From positions 1 to 64,000 of the forward strand of contig NZ_JAQQKV010000002.1 of the NCBI RefSeq assembly GCF_028550435.1: DNA of 64,000 nt, in the 5' to 3' direction. The translations under genes were made by a program, and so were the position numbers. Origin of the DNA: Asticcacaulis machinosus. GTDB taxonomy: Bacteria > Pseudomonadota > Alphaproteobacteria > Caulobacterales > Caulobacteraceae. The notes beneath the pieces were generated by a model. The model saw nothing but the letters and a program-made list of their open reading frames with translations. It had not been told where the DNA came from and did no database searches. Each line of letters begins with the position of its first letter. The first letter of the stretch is position 1. Positions 35,659 through 44,250 of the stretch are shown one piece after another.

Positions 35659-36072
35659 CTAAAGATTACCGGCCTCCAGCCAGTCAACAGCCTCATCAAA
35701 GCTATCAAAGCCCCGGAATATCTCATCTGGAAACAGCGGCGCAATCGTCGATACCCGTGCCAGATCCAGCGGCGATTTCGACACGATCGCTGTGCGCCCC
35801 TTATGGATCACGTCGCGGGTCAGAAACTGCCAGCGACGCGCCAGGTGCTCGATGTCCTCAAATTCAATGAACCCGCTGAAATCGCGCAGATCAATCAGCC
35901 GGCGCCACGCCCAGGGCCGGTCAAGCTTACGCGCCGCACTGAAGATCTGATCAACGAGGTGAGTGCTTTTCATATTGCCGATGATGCGCACAATGACCAG
36001 CCTGCGCTTAGGGTCAAGGCGAACCCTGAACCGGTAGCGTGTTGACTCAGGACGACGTGAAGACTGGGGCAT
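35659..36072 (-). CDS. small STAS/SpoIIAA-like protein
   Basis: 137-residue protein. After a basic N-terminus (SSRRPESTRYRFRVRLDPKR) the pattern of strands and helices LVIVRIIGNMKSTHLVDQIF, WRRLIDLRDFSGFIEFEDI, RTAIVSKSPLDLARVSTIA and FDSFDEAVDWLEAG resembles SpoIIAA/STAS-like proteins, which act as small signalling or binding modules. The assignment is by fold-like pattern only. It converges on the preceding gene with no gap. Confidence 0.6.
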   Translation of the reverse strand: MPQSSRRPESTRYRFRVRLDPKRRLVIVRIIGNMKSTHLVDQIFSAARKLDRPWAWRRLIDLRDFSGFIEFEDIEHLARRWQFLTRDVIHKGRTAIVSKSPLDLARVSTIAPLFPDEIFRGFDSFDEAVDWLEAGNL

Positions 36073-36322
36073 TTTTGGTTTTACCGATGATACCCGATTT
36101 CATAGCGCCCCTACGTCAACTTGGGAATGAGGTGACATCTACGACACCCAAATTTACCTAAAATTATCCCAAATTTTCTGAATATTACGCCTGAACGGGG
36201 AAATGATGGGCTAAAATTCGCGGGTTACGCACCCACTACATGGCGGTAATTTGAATTGCCTTGGGCGATCAGGTTTGAAACAGTAGAATCACAGTTTTTA
36301 ATAGACACCTTGAGTCAAAGCC

Positions 36323-38956
36323 ATGCGCACTGAAATCGCCCGCCCGATCCGCCTCACCGACTATAGGGCACCGGCTTACCGCGTCAGTGCGACAGACCTC
36401 ACCTTCCGGCTCGATCCGACCGAGACGCGGGTCACCACCCGCCTGAGCTTTGAGCGCCTCGGGGAATCCCCCGCCCCGCTGGTTCTGCTGGGAGAACGGG
36501 TTAAGCTGATCAGCATCAAACTGGATGGCGCTGACCTGTCGCCCGACACCTATGAGATTACACCGGAAACCCTCACCCTTCGTGACGTACCCGCGCAGTT
36601 TGTTCTGGAAACCGAGGTCGAGATCAACCCGCAGGACAATAAAACGCTGGAAGGCCTCTATATGTCGTCGGGCCGCTACTGCACCCAGTGCGAGGCCGAA
36701 GGTTTCCGCAAAATCACCTATTTCCCCGACCGGCCCGATGTCCTGTCGAAATATACGGTTCGCGTCGAAGCCCCCAAGATTGGGTTCCCGCACCTTTTGT
36801 CCAATGGCAATCTGATCGAATATGGCGACTTAGACGACACCCACCACTATGCCGTCTGGCAGGATCCGTTTAATAAGCCGTCCTATCTGTTTGCACTGGT
36901 CGCCGGTGAACTGGATGTACTTGAGGACACATTCACCACCTCATCAGGGCGGACGGTCGATCTGAAAATCTATGTCGATACCGGCATGAGCGCGCGGGCC
37001 GCCTATGCGATGGACGCCCTGAAACGCTCAATGGCTTGGGATGAAAGCGCCTATGGCCGCGAATACGACCTTGACCTGTTCATGATCGTGGCGGTGCGCG
37101 ATTTCAACTTCGGCGCCATGGAAAACAAGGGCCTGAATATCTTCAACGCCTCACTGCTGCTGGCCGATCCGACCACGGCCACGGATGCCGATTATGAGCG
37201 GATCGAAAGCGTCATCGCCCACGAATATTTCCATAACTGGTCGGGCAACCGCGTCACCTGCCGCGACTGGTTCCAGCTTTGTCTCAAGGAAGGCCTGACC
37301 GTCTTCCGCGATCAGGGCTTCTCGTCCGATCAGCGCGGCCACGCCGTTCAGCGCATCAAGGACGTCAAGGCCCTGCGCGCCCGTCAATTCCCCGAAGACG
37401 CCGGCCCGCTGGCCCATCCGGTGCGCCCGTCATCCTATCTCAAGATCGACAATTTTTACACCGCCACCATCTATGAAAAGGGCGCGGAAATCGTCGGTAT
37501 GCTGAAAACCGTAATGGGGCCGAAAGTCTACCGCACCGCCCTGGACCACTATTTCGCCACCCATGACGGGACGGCAGCCACGCTGGAAGACTTCCTGAAA
37601 AGCTTTGAAGCCGTCACGGGTAATGATGTCTCAAACTGGCTGAACTGGTACACTCAGGCCGGTACGCCGCGCCTGAAGATCACCCAGACCTATGACGCCG
37701 CGGCAAAGTCCCTGACCTTGAGCCTTAGCCAATCGACCGCGCCTACCCCATCTCAGCCGACCAAGGCAGCAGTACCGATCCCGGTGCGTCTGGGGATTTT
37801 AAGCGAAGACGGCACCCCGCAGAGCTTTGGCTTTGAAGGCCAGAGCCAAATCGAAATCACCTATGTGCTGGATCAGCCGTTCGCCGCCATCACCCTGACC
37901 GATGTGGCCGCCGCTCCCGTCCTGTCAGCCCTTCGCCATTTCTCCGCGCCCGTGATCCTTGAGGTCGAAGAACCGCAATCGCATCTTTTCGCCCGCTTCA
38001 AAGGCGACACCGACCCGTTCAACCGCTGGGAAGCGGCGCAGAAACTGGCCCAAAATCTGATCCTGACCGGCGGCGATGTGGCCCCCTATGCCGAGGCACT
38101 AAAAGCGACTTTGCTTGATGACGCCCTAGAGCCCGCGTTCAAGGCCCTGATCATGGCCCTGCCGACCGAGCAGGGGCTGGCCCAAGAGATGTCTCCGGTC
38201 GATCCGGCCGCCATCCACACCCGTCGCAAGGCCGTCAAGGCAGAATTATCGCGCGCGCTCTATCCAACCTTGCGCGACCTTTACGATGCCATTCAACCGC
38301 CCACGACCTTCTCACCGGATGCCCAGAGTGCAGGGGGGCGGGCCCTGCGCAACGCCCTGCTCGATCTGATCATGGCGGGCTACGGCACGGCTGATGCGGC
38401 CCACCAATCGGAACTGTCGGCACTCGCCAGCGCCCATTATGCCCGCGCGGATAACATGACCGACATGATCGCAGCCCTTACGGCATTGATGTCCGTGCAT
38501 GGTGAGCCTTATGAGGCCGCCCTTGATGCCTTTTATGCCCGCTTCAAAGACGAGCCTCTGGTCATCGACAAATGGTTCGCCCTTCAGGCTGCCTGTCCGC
38601 ACCCGGAGACGCTGGCGCGCATTGAGCGCTTAAGCCGCCACCCCGACTTTGACCCGAAGGTGCCCAATCGCTGGCGCGCTCTGGTGCAAAATCTGGCCTC
38701 TAATAATCCGGCTGTGTTCCACGGCGTATTCGCGTCCGATAGCTATGGTTACGGCTTTGTGGTTGATCAGATTCTGACGGTCGATGAATTCAACCCGATG
38801 ACGGCGGCGCGACTGGTCGAATCCTTAAGCGGTTATAAGCGCTATGCTTCGCCGTACCGTGAAGCGATGAAGGCTGCCTTGGAGAGCATCATGGCAACAC
38901 CTAAGCTGTCAAAAAACGTCGCTGAACTGACCGCTAAAGCGCTGGATCAAAAATAA
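36323..38956 (+). CDS. pepN: aminopeptidase N
   Basis: 877-residue M1 zinc metallopeptidase that removes N-terminal residues from peptides. GAMENKGLNIFN binds the peptide N-terminus, and HEYFHNWSGNRVTCRDWFQL followed by KEGLTVFRDQ gives the HExxH-(18)-E zinc site. The N-terminal beta domain, catalytic domain and long helical C-terminal domain fit the E. coli PepN length of about 870. It is a monocistronic gene with a 250-bp A/T-rich upstream gap. Confidence 0.97.
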   Translation: MRTEIARPIRLTDYRAPAYRVSATDLTFRLDPTETRVTTRLSFERLGESPAPLVLLGERVKLISIKLDGADLSPDTYEITPETLTLRDVPAQFVLETEVEINPQDNKTLEGLYMSSGRYCTQCEAEGFRKITYFPDRPDVLSKYTVRVEAPKIGFPHLLSNGNLIEYGDLDDTHHYAVWQDPFNKPSYLFALVAGELDVLEDTFTTSSGRTVDLKIYVDTGMSARAAYAMDALKRSMAWDESAYGREYDLDLFMIVAVRDFNFGAMENKGLNIFNASLLLADPTTATDADYERIESVIAHEYFHNWSGNRVTCRDWFQLCLKEGLTVFRDQGFSSDQRGHAVQRIKDVKALRARQFPEDAGPLAHPVRPSSYLKIDNFYTATIYEKGAEIVGMLKTVMGPKVYRTALDHYFATHDGTAATLEDFLKSFEAVTGNDVSNWLNWYTQAGTPRLKITQTYDAAAKSLTLSLSQSTAPTPSQPTKAAVPIPVRLGILSEDGTPQSFGFEGQSQIEITYVLDQPFAAITLTDVAAAPVLSALRHFSAPVILEVEEPQSHLFARFKGDTDPFNRWEAAQKLAQNLILTGGDVAPYAEALKATLLDDALEPAFKALIMALPTEQGLAQEMSPVDPAAIHTRRKAVKAELSRALYPTLRDLYDAIQPPTTFSPDAQSAGGRALRNALLDLIMAGYGTADAAHQSELSALASAHYARADNMTDMIAALTALMSVHGEPYEAALDAFYARFKDEPLVIDKWFALQAACPHPETLARIERLSRHPDFDPKVPNRWRALVQNLASNNPAVFHGVFASDSYGYGFVVDQILTVDEFNPMTAARLVESLSGYKRYASPYREAMKAALESIMATPKLSKNVAELTAKALDQK

Positions 38957-39049
38957 ACGCCACGCCCGCTCCGCCTTAAATCAGGCTTAAACATAACAGG
39001 TTATATTCCGCTTACAGATATAAAGTAGGCGTAACCAGAGGGATGTGTC

Positions 39050-39541
39050 TTGGGCTTAGAGCGCGTAAGATTCCTGATCGTTGATGATAACAGCCATATG
39101 ATCGGCATCGTCAAAACCATCTTGCGCGGCTTTGGGGCCGTGCATGTGTTTGAAGCCAAAGACGCCACCGATGCGTTTTATCGGCTGAAAAATGACGCCA
39201 TCGATATCTGCGTGGTCGATTATCAGATGGACGTGCTGGACGGCGTTGAATTTGTGCAGATGGTGCGCAATTCGTCCGACAGTCCCAATCGCTATGTGCC
39301 GATCATCATGCTGACCGCTCATTCGGAGCGCTCGCGCGTTACCTCGGCCCGTGACGCCGGGGTCAACGAGTTTTGCGCCAAACCCGTGACCGCCACAGAA
39401 CTGCACCGTAAAATCGCAGCTATCATCAATCATCCGCGGCCGTTCATCAAAACCTCAACCTATTTCGGGCCCGACCGTCGTCGCCGCAATGACCCGCAGT
39501 ATCGCGGCCCCGACCGCCGTCAAAGCGGCGGAGCGGGATAG
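39050..39541 (+). CDS. single-domain response regulator with Arg-rich tail
   Basis: 163-residue CheY-like receiver. FLIVDDNSHMIGIVKTIL supplies the acidic pocket, VVDYQMDVLDG the phospho-acceptor Asp, MLTAH the switch Thr, and FCAKPVTATEL the Lys. After residue about 130 comes a basic tail with two GPDRRxR repeats (YFGPDRRRRND, YRGPDRRQ), as seen in other Caulobacterales receivers. No output domain. The start is a TTG with AGAGGGA 8 bases upstream; no in-frame ATG fits. An inverted copy of a repeat begins within the stop codon. Confidence 0.88.
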   Translation: MGLERVRFLIVDDNSHMIGIVKTILRGFGAVHVFEAKDATDAFYRLKNDAIDICVVDYQMDVLDGVEFVQMVRNSSDSPNRYVPIIMLTAHSERSRVTSARDAGVNEFCAKPVTATELHRKIAAIINHPRPFIKTSTYFGPDRRRRNDPQYRGPDRRQSGGAG

Positions 39542-39593
39542 CCGCCATTGCGGCGGCGGCCAAGGTGGCGGAGCCACCGCCCGGCGAGGGACT
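39541..39593 (-). repeat. second interspersed repeat family, copy 3 (inverted)
   Basis: Reverse complement of the core of 23797-23849, with the same GGTGGC-TCC-GCCACC and GGCCGCC/GGCGGCC hairpins and apparently no mismatch over about 52 bases. It starts at the last base of the response-regulator stop codon. Confidence 0.8.
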
Positions 39594-39612
39594 TAAGATA
39601 GGACTACACGAA

Positions 39613-39642
39613 AAAAGCGCCCCACCGGATGAGGGCGCTTTT
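39613..39642. terminator. bidirectional intrinsic terminator
   Basis: Stem AAAAGCGCCC/GGGCGCTTTT (10 bp), with A-run before and T-run after, so it can act for the response regulator on the plus strand and for the minus-strand gene at 39742. Confidence 0.8.
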
Positions 39643-39741
39643 GGTCTGGGGGGGCCGATTACTTCAGGCGATATTCACGCCCGCACGTACCACATCAGAT
39701 CACTCGGACAGTTTTCTCGTTAGAAAAAATCGACCGCAGCC

Positions 39742-40122
39742 TTACGCCGCCTGACGATGCCAGACGGCCTGATCGACCTTAGCGGCATTGAGCGCGCCGG
39801 AGACCTGCTCCTGGTACATCATGCCCATCACCATTTCATTAAGCGCCTTGAAGCTGGCGTCGATATCCTCGACCCGTCCCTGATTGGACATAGCAAAGAA
39901 CTGCGCGGCATTGACCCGCGGCATTTTAAGCTGAATGAGGTAGGCCAGACGGCGCGCGCGCTCAGGGTTCTGGCGGTGAGCCTGCGGGTCTTGCGCGAAC
40001 ATTTCCTTGCCCAGTTGAGCGATGTAATCAAGGCTCAGGGCCTCGAACCGTTCGGCCTCCAGCGGGTGCATCATGCGCGAAGGGTCAAGTTCCAGGACCA
40101 GATCGTTCAACAGGAAATACAA
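39742..40122 (-). CDS. conserved hypothetical protein
   Basis: 126-residue mostly helical, soluble protein without recognised domain. Features: an acidic/hydrophobic start (YFLLNDLVLELDPSRMMHPLEAERF), a helix ERARRLAYLIQLKMPRVNAAQF, and a C-terminal helix with MVMGMMYQEQVSGALNAAKV. The start must be non-ATG; TTG at 40122 (or CTG one codon before) follows GAAGGG at a suitable distance. It precedes the bidirectional terminator. Codon use is like its neighbours. Confidence 0.65.
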   Translation of the reverse strand: MYFLLNDLVLELDPSRMMHPLEAERFEALSLDYIAQLGKEMFAQDPQAHRQNPERARRLAYLIQLKMPRVNAAQFFAMSNQGRVEDIDASFKALNEMVMGMMYQEQVSGALNAAKVDQAVWHRQAA

Positions 40123-40200
40123 CAGATGACACCCTTCGTATTATGCGTTACTGAACTCACAATACACCCAAGGGTTTGATATCCCGTTGAAGAAGAGGGT

Positions 40201-40530
40201 TTATAAATCCTCAACTTTCTCGGTTAAGAAATGGCGCCCCTCACGGTCCTCAATCTCAACCACCCACAAATCCGGGTCGAATTTCATCTGCTTTTGCAGA
40301 TAGTTATCGATTTCGAGTTCATCATCGGTCTTGATGGGGCGCATCCACACGGCCCCATCTTGCGTCTGGGCCTCACGCAGCAGATAGCCTTGCCGCGTCA
40401 TCAGATTAATGACCTTGATGATCACGCCGCCGGCTTTGGCATCGCCTTTTTGCGCAATATAACCAAAGCCACCGCCCTGCTCGATGCGCCGCAACAGGGC
40501 ACCGACCCAAAAATCCGTCGATAATAACAC
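40201..40530 (-). CDS. DUF1491 family protein
   Basis: 109-residue protein matching DUF1491, a small family common in alphaproteobacteria: STDFWVGALLRRIEQGGGFGYIAQKGDAKAGGVIIKV at the start and a conserved C-terminal WVVEIEDREGRHFL. Function unknown. It is a single gene, divergent from the exported protein at 40611; the 80-bp gap holds both promoters. Confidence 0.85.
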   Translation of the reverse strand: MLLSTDFWVGALLRRIEQGGGFGYIAQKGDAKAGGVIIKVINLMTRQGYLLREAQTQDGAVWMRPIKTDDELEIDNYLQKQMKFDPDLWVVEIEDREGRHFLTEKVEDL

Positions 40531-40610
40531 GCTGTTTACCTTCTTTGGAAACGGGGCCTAAAGGCTGATGCGCTTATAGTCCCCTTATTAATCGGGTTAG
40601 GTGGACTTTC

Positions 40611-41618
40611 GTGGCAATCCATAAAGTAAAGCGCATTCCGAAAAGTGTGAAGCGGTTTTCGGAACCCAATGCGCGGCAGATTAAAAACCTGCTCCTCGCT
40701 GTGATGGTAGCATCAGGCATAACGTCTGGTGCGGCCTTGGCTGACGCTCGCAGCGATGCGATTGAGACCCTGACGCGCCGCCAGTTCATACTGACGGCGG
40801 ATAAACGTTGCCATTTGCTCGATGCCCCGGCCGTGACCGCCCTGAATGCCGGCCTGATCCAGTCACGCAATCAGTTGGTACGCGCGGGCATTTCCGCCAG
40901 TAACATGCGTATGGTGTTAAACCGCGCCCGTGAGGCCGGTGAACGCGTCGACTGCGCCTCCTCTGCCCTGCAATCTGAAGCCGAAACCGTACGCGGCGCC
41001 TACCGCGCGTTTGTCGCCCAGCCACGTCTTGACCTGCCGTCGGGCCGCACAAGCTGGCAGGCCACACGCAGCCACGGCGATGATGTGATGTGGCGCCTGG
41101 TGCAGCATCAGAACAGTCGCGATGGCCATCTGGCGCTGGGGCTTTACGGCACCCTGACCGGCTTTGATTTAACCGTCATGGCGCAGTTCAAGGGGGATGA
41201 GCGCCCATATGCGGCCCGCCTGATGATGCGCGACCCGCGGATGAACAGCACAGGCGTCATCTCGCGCGATACATATACCCTGAGCACCCGTCTGCCGGCT
41301 GGATTTAACGAAGCCTACAGCCGCACCTTCATGGCCTCAAACCGGCGCGATCTTCAGATCGCTTTGGGGGGCGGACGCAAGGTTAATCTGGCGGGCTTTG
41401 ATGTCACCGGGCAATATGTCGGCACGACGGAACCCAAACCCACAGTGCGCTTTGATTTTCCACGGTCTGCTATGATGGCAATGGCCGGGCTTGATCCGCG
41501 CGAAGACATGATCGTTGCTTTTGAGTTTCGTGACGGCCCCCGCTATGCCCGCTTTGAAGTCGGTGACTTCATCACGGGCGCAGGATTCATCGCCTTGCCA
41601 TCCCCGTATGGGCAATAG
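40611..41618 (+). CDS. exported hypothetical protein
   Basis: 335-residue protein with an unusually long basic N-terminus (KVKRIPKSVKRFSEPNARQIKN) before a hydrophobic segment (LLLAVMVASGITSGAALADA), likely a signal peptide with an extended n-region. The mature part starts with a helical, two-Cys segment (ADKRCHLLDAPAVTAL ... DCASSALQSEAETV) and continues with beta-rich sequence to the end. I recognise no family. The start is GTG with AGGTGG 6-8 bases upstream. An alternative start closer to the hydrophobic segment cannot be excluded. Confidence 0.65.
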   Translation: MAIHKVKRIPKSVKRFSEPNARQIKNLLLAVMVASGITSGAALADARSDAIETLTRRQFILTADKRCHLLDAPAVTALNAGLIQSRNQLVRAGISASNMRMVLNRAREAGERVDCASSALQSEAETVRGAYRAFVAQPRLDLPSGRTSWQATRSHGDDVMWRLVQHQNSRDGHLALGLYGTLTGFDLTVMAQFKGDERPYAARLMMRDPRMNSTGVISRDTYTLSTRLPAGFNEAYSRTFMASNRRDLQIALGGGRKVNLAGFDVTGQYVGTTEPKPTVRFDFPRSAMMAMAGLDPREDMIVAFEFRDGPRYARFEVGDFITGAGFIALPSPYGQ

Positions 41619-41622
41619 GCCG

Positions 41623-42378
41623 CTACTGACCCACATCCAGAATGGTTTCAAACCCGCCATAAACACGGCGTTTCTGGCCATCGGCCGGGAGTGCGGCCGG
41701 ATCATCTTCGAAACGAGGGTCGCTCATCAGATTGCCCCAGGCCGCATCACGCACGGCCCGTGATGGCCATTCGATCCAGTTATAGGTGACAACCTCACCC
41801 TCATTTAGCTTCACCGCCCCCTTATAGTCGGTCACTTTACCATCGGGCACATCATCCCCCCAGGCACCCACCACGCGCAAAGCCCCCTGCTCGATAAAGG
41901 CCTTGGCCTGTTGCGTGGAGATGGCGCGATAAGCCTCCCGGCTGCTGGCGGGCACCGGCAGCAATGAGCCGTCGACATAGCCAGGTTTGCCGCCCCCAGT
42001 CTTGGCATCCCCAGTCTTGGCATCCCCCTCATCGATAATCACCTCGAAACCGGCATAGATCATGCGCTTACCGTCAAAGGGCATGTCCTTCATCATGTCG
42101 TCCATGCGCGGATCGGCCATCATTTTTTCACCCGCTGCGTCTCTGACCGCCCGATCGGGATATTCAAACCACGACAACAGCACCACTTCATCCGGCGTAG
42201 ATTTGACCGCGCGTTTGAAATCGGTCAGTTCGCCGTCCGGCACCTGATCGCCCCAGCTTTCAAACATGCGCGTCGCCCCGAACTCTTTCATAAACGCCCA
42301 CGCCTTTTCGGCATGCTCGATATAGATATCCTTATTGGCCGCCGGCACTGCGGTTACAAATCCGTCGATATAGGCCAT
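41623..42378 (-). CDS. tandem DUF1428 protein
   Basis: 251-residue protein made of two DUF1428 domains (dimeric ferredoxin-like fold). Domain 1, about 1-125: MAYIDGFVTAVPAANKDIY, ESWGDQVPDGELTDFKRAV, WFEYPDRAVRDAAGEKMM and FDGKRMIYAGFEVI. Domain 2, about 140-251, repeats the order: YVDGSLLPVPASSREAYRAI, GAWGDDVPDGKVTDYKGAV, WIEWPSRAVRDAAWGNLM and RRVYGGFETIL. A low-complexity linker with DAKTGDAKTGGGK joins them. Usual members are single-domain, about 115 residues. It is probably repressed by the divergent MarR protein. Function unknown. Confidence 0.88.
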   Translation of the reverse strand: MAYIDGFVTAVPAANKDIYIEHAEKAWAFMKEFGATRMFESWGDQVPDGELTDFKRAVKSTPDEVVLLSWFEYPDRAVRDAAGEKMMADPRMDDMMKDMPFDGKRMIYAGFEVIIDEGDAKTGDAKTGGGKPGYVDGSLLPVPASSREAYRAISTQQAKAFIEQGALRVVGAWGDDVPDGKVTDYKGAVKLNEGEVVTYNWIEWPSRAVRDAAWGNLMSDPRFEDDPAALPADGQKRRVYGGFETILDVGQ

Positions 42379-42430
42379 GATGGTCGTCTCCGTGTTCTGA
42401 TGATTTTGAATACGCACCCGCTTGACAATT

Positions 42431-42448
42431 TATGTTGATATCAACATA
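42431..42448. promoter_or_regulatory. perfect palindromic operator between DUF1428 and marR-type genes
   Basis: TATGTTGATATCAACATA is a perfect 18-bp palindrome in the 78-bp divergent gap. It lies between a TTGACA (42423-42428) and TATTAC (about 42447) that would form the plus-strand promoter 9-10 bp before the MarR ATG, so autorepression is likely. Confidence 0.8.
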
Positions 42449-42456
42449 TTACAGTT

Positions 42457-42918
42457 ATGTCAAACCTGAATATCGAGTCGGGCGCCATCGTCCTGCCGTT
42501 TGCGGCGACCCTGCATGTGCGCGACCACTGCCTGTGTCTGGCGGCGCAACGGGCGGCGCGCGCGCTGGCACGCCGGTTTGATGACGCCTTACGGCCGCAC
42601 GGTTTGACCAACGGGCAGTTTTCGCTGCTGATGGCGCTGAACCGTCCTGAGGCGGTCTCTATGGGGCCATTGGCGGCATTTCTGGCGATGGATCGCACGA
42701 CCCTGACCGCCGCCCTCAAGCCACTGGAGCGTCAGGGCTTGATTACGATTTCGCCCGATCCAAATGACCGGCGCGGCCGCAAAATTACCCTTACCTCTGA
42801 GGGGCATGCCCGCCTGATCGCCGCCCTGCCCGTCTGGCAATCGACCCACGCTGAGATCGATGCCCGGCTGACCCTATCGCCCGCCGATCTGCGCACAGGT
42901 TTGCGTGAACTCGTTTAA
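42457..42918 (+). CDS. MarR-family transcriptional regulator
   Basis: 153-residue winged-helix protein. NGQFSLLMALNRPEAVSMGPLA, the recognition helix FLAMDRTTLTAALKPLERQG and the wing PDPNDRRGRKITLTSEG are standard. A pair of Cys in HVRDHCLCLAAQR near the N-terminus recalls redox-sensing MarR proteins, but this is only a possibility. Likely controls the divergent tandem DUF1428 gene, itself and the VOC gene 15 bp downstream. Confidence 0.92.
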   Translation: MSNLNIESGAIVLPFAATLHVRDHCLCLAAQRAARALARRFDDALRPHGLTNGQFSLLMALNRPEAVSMGPLAAFLAMDRTTLTAALKPLERQGLITISPDPNDRRGRKITLTSEGHARLIAALPVWQSTHAEIDARLTLSPADLRTGLRELV

Positions 42919-42933
42919 ACAAAGGAAACGACC

Positions 42934-43410
42934 ATGAATAAGAACACAATCTGCCTGTGGTACACTGACGATGCTGAAAACGCGGCCCGCTTTTACGTCA
43001 GCGTTTTTCCGGACAGTGCGGTCACCGCCGTGCATCACGCACCGTCTGATTTTCCGGGCGGCAAAGCCGGTCAGGTACTGACCGTTGAGTTTAGCGTCTG
43101 CGGCATACCGTGCCTGGGGCTTAACGGCGGCGACGTGTTCAAGCAAACAGAGGCGTTTTCCTTCCAGATCGCCACCGAAGATCAGGCAGAGACCGATCGC
43201 TACTGGAATGCCATTGTGGGTAATGGCGGCGCGGAAAGCGCCTGCGGCTGGTGCAAGGACAGATGGGGCCTGTCATGGCAGATCACGCCGCGCGTTCTGA
43301 CCGAGGCTATGGCTCAGGGCGGAGATGTGGCCAAACGCGCCTTTGAAGCCATGATGACTATGGGCAAGATCGACGTGGCCGCCATTGAAGCTGCGGTAAA
43401 GGGTGCCTGA
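42934..43410 (+). CDS. VOC-superfamily (PhnB-like) protein
   Basis: 158-residue protein of the glyoxalase/bleomycin-resistance fold, PhnB-like branch: ICLWYTDDAENAARFYVSVF, VLTVEFSVCGIPCLGLNGG, FSFQIATEDQAETDRYWNAI, and WCKDRWGLSWQITPRVL. Often annotated as 3-demethylubiquinone methyltransferase-like, but the family members are small-molecule binders or metal enzymes with mostly unknown substrates. AAAGGAAAC precedes the start. It forms an operon with the MarR gene. Confidence 0.88.
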   Translation: MNKNTICLWYTDDAENAARFYVSVFPDSAVTAVHHAPSDFPGGKAGQVLTVEFSVCGIPCLGLNGGDVFKQTEAFSFQIATEDQAETDRYWNAIVGNGGAESACGWCKDRWGLSWQITPRVLTEAMAQGGDVAKRAFEAMMTMGKIDVAAIEAAVKGA

Positions 43411-43529
43411 TGGCCCGCACGGGCGCGATAACGGATGTGTGATCTTGCCTTTTTTCGGTCGTTTTTCTATTCTTTATGGTTAAGGCAAGACTGGGTTCGG
43501 GGAGACATAACGACCAGAGAGATTAATAT

Positions 43530-44093
43530 ATGAAACACTTTAAGCCTGTCGCCGCTCTTATTGCGCTCCCGTTGATGCTCAGCCTCACGGCCTGCGCCAG
43601 CCATAAGTATGTCGACGAAAAGATCGGTGCAGCCAACAGCCGCATGGATCAGCAAGACTCCCGCCTCACCCAGCTTGATGCCACCACTCAGGACGCGCTC
43701 AGCCGCGCTACGGCCGCGGGCAAACTGGCTGAGGGAAAGTTTGTCTATTCGGTGGTTTTGACCGACGATTCGGTAAAGTTTGACACCGGTAAGGCGGTTC
43801 TGTCCGATCAGGCCAAGGCGACCCTGACCCAACTGGCCGACCGCCTAAAGGCCGACAACAAGAACGTCTATCTTGAGATCCAGGGCTATACCGACTCGAC
43901 CGGCACCGACGCGATCAATGATAAGCTGGGCGCTGACCGCGCCGACAGCGTGCGCCGCTTCCTGAACCAGCAAGGCGTAGCGCTTAATCGTATGTCGTCG
44001 ATCTCCTACGGTTCCGCCCAGCCTGTGGCCGGAAACGATACGTCTGCGGGCCGCTCCGCCAACCGCCGCGTGGTGATTGTGGTTCTGTCGTAG
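43530..44093 (+). CDS. OmpA-family lipoprotein
   Basis: 187-residue outer-membrane lipoprotein. The lipobox LTAC follows a hydrophobic signal. Residues about 30-65 form a short coiled coil of heptad type (KYVDEKIGAANSRMDQQDSR), recalling Lpp-like stalks. The C-terminal part is an OmpA domain that binds peptidoglycan: VLSDQAKATLTQLADRL, EIQGYTDSTGTDAIND, LGADRADSVRRFL and RSANRRVVIVV. It probably links outer membrane and cell wall. A terminator follows. Confidence 0.92.
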   Translation: MKHFKPVAALIALPLMLSLTACASHKYVDEKIGAANSRMDQQDSRLTQLDATTQDALSRATAAGKLAEGKFVYSVVLTDDSVKFDTGKAVLSDQAKATLTQLADRLKADNKNVYLEIQGYTDSTGTDAINDKLGADRADSVRRFLNQQGVALNRMSSISYGSAQPVAGNDTSAGRSANRRVVIVVLS

Positions 44094-44113
44094 GGCTCTA
44101 AAGCCAATACATA

Positions 44114-44153
44114 AAAAGCCTGCGTCCGGTTAGCATCGGACGCGGGCTTTTTT
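44114..44153 (+). terminator. intrinsic terminator after the OmpA-like gene
   Basis: 15-bp stem AAAAGCCTGCGTCCG/CGGACGCGGGCTTTT (one G-U), 8-base loop, followed by TTTTTT. Confidence 0.92.
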
Positions 44154-44174
44154 GCGTTGAGAAGCTTTACTTAA

Positions 44175-44237
44175 GAACTCCCCCTGAGGCAGGGGGAGCT
44201 TGAAATTAAACCATGTTTAATTTCAAGAGGGGGTTAA
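44175..44237 (+). repeat. two-hairpin interspersed repeat, copy C
   Basis: AACTCCCCCTG-AGG-CAGGGGGAG, then the inner perfect palindrome CTTGAAATTAAA-CCATG-TTTAATTTCAAG (44199-44227), then GAGGGGGTTAA. It lies between the convergent OmpA-like and DivJ-like genes. Confidence 0.8.
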
Positions 44238-44250
44238 TACAACGTTCCCC

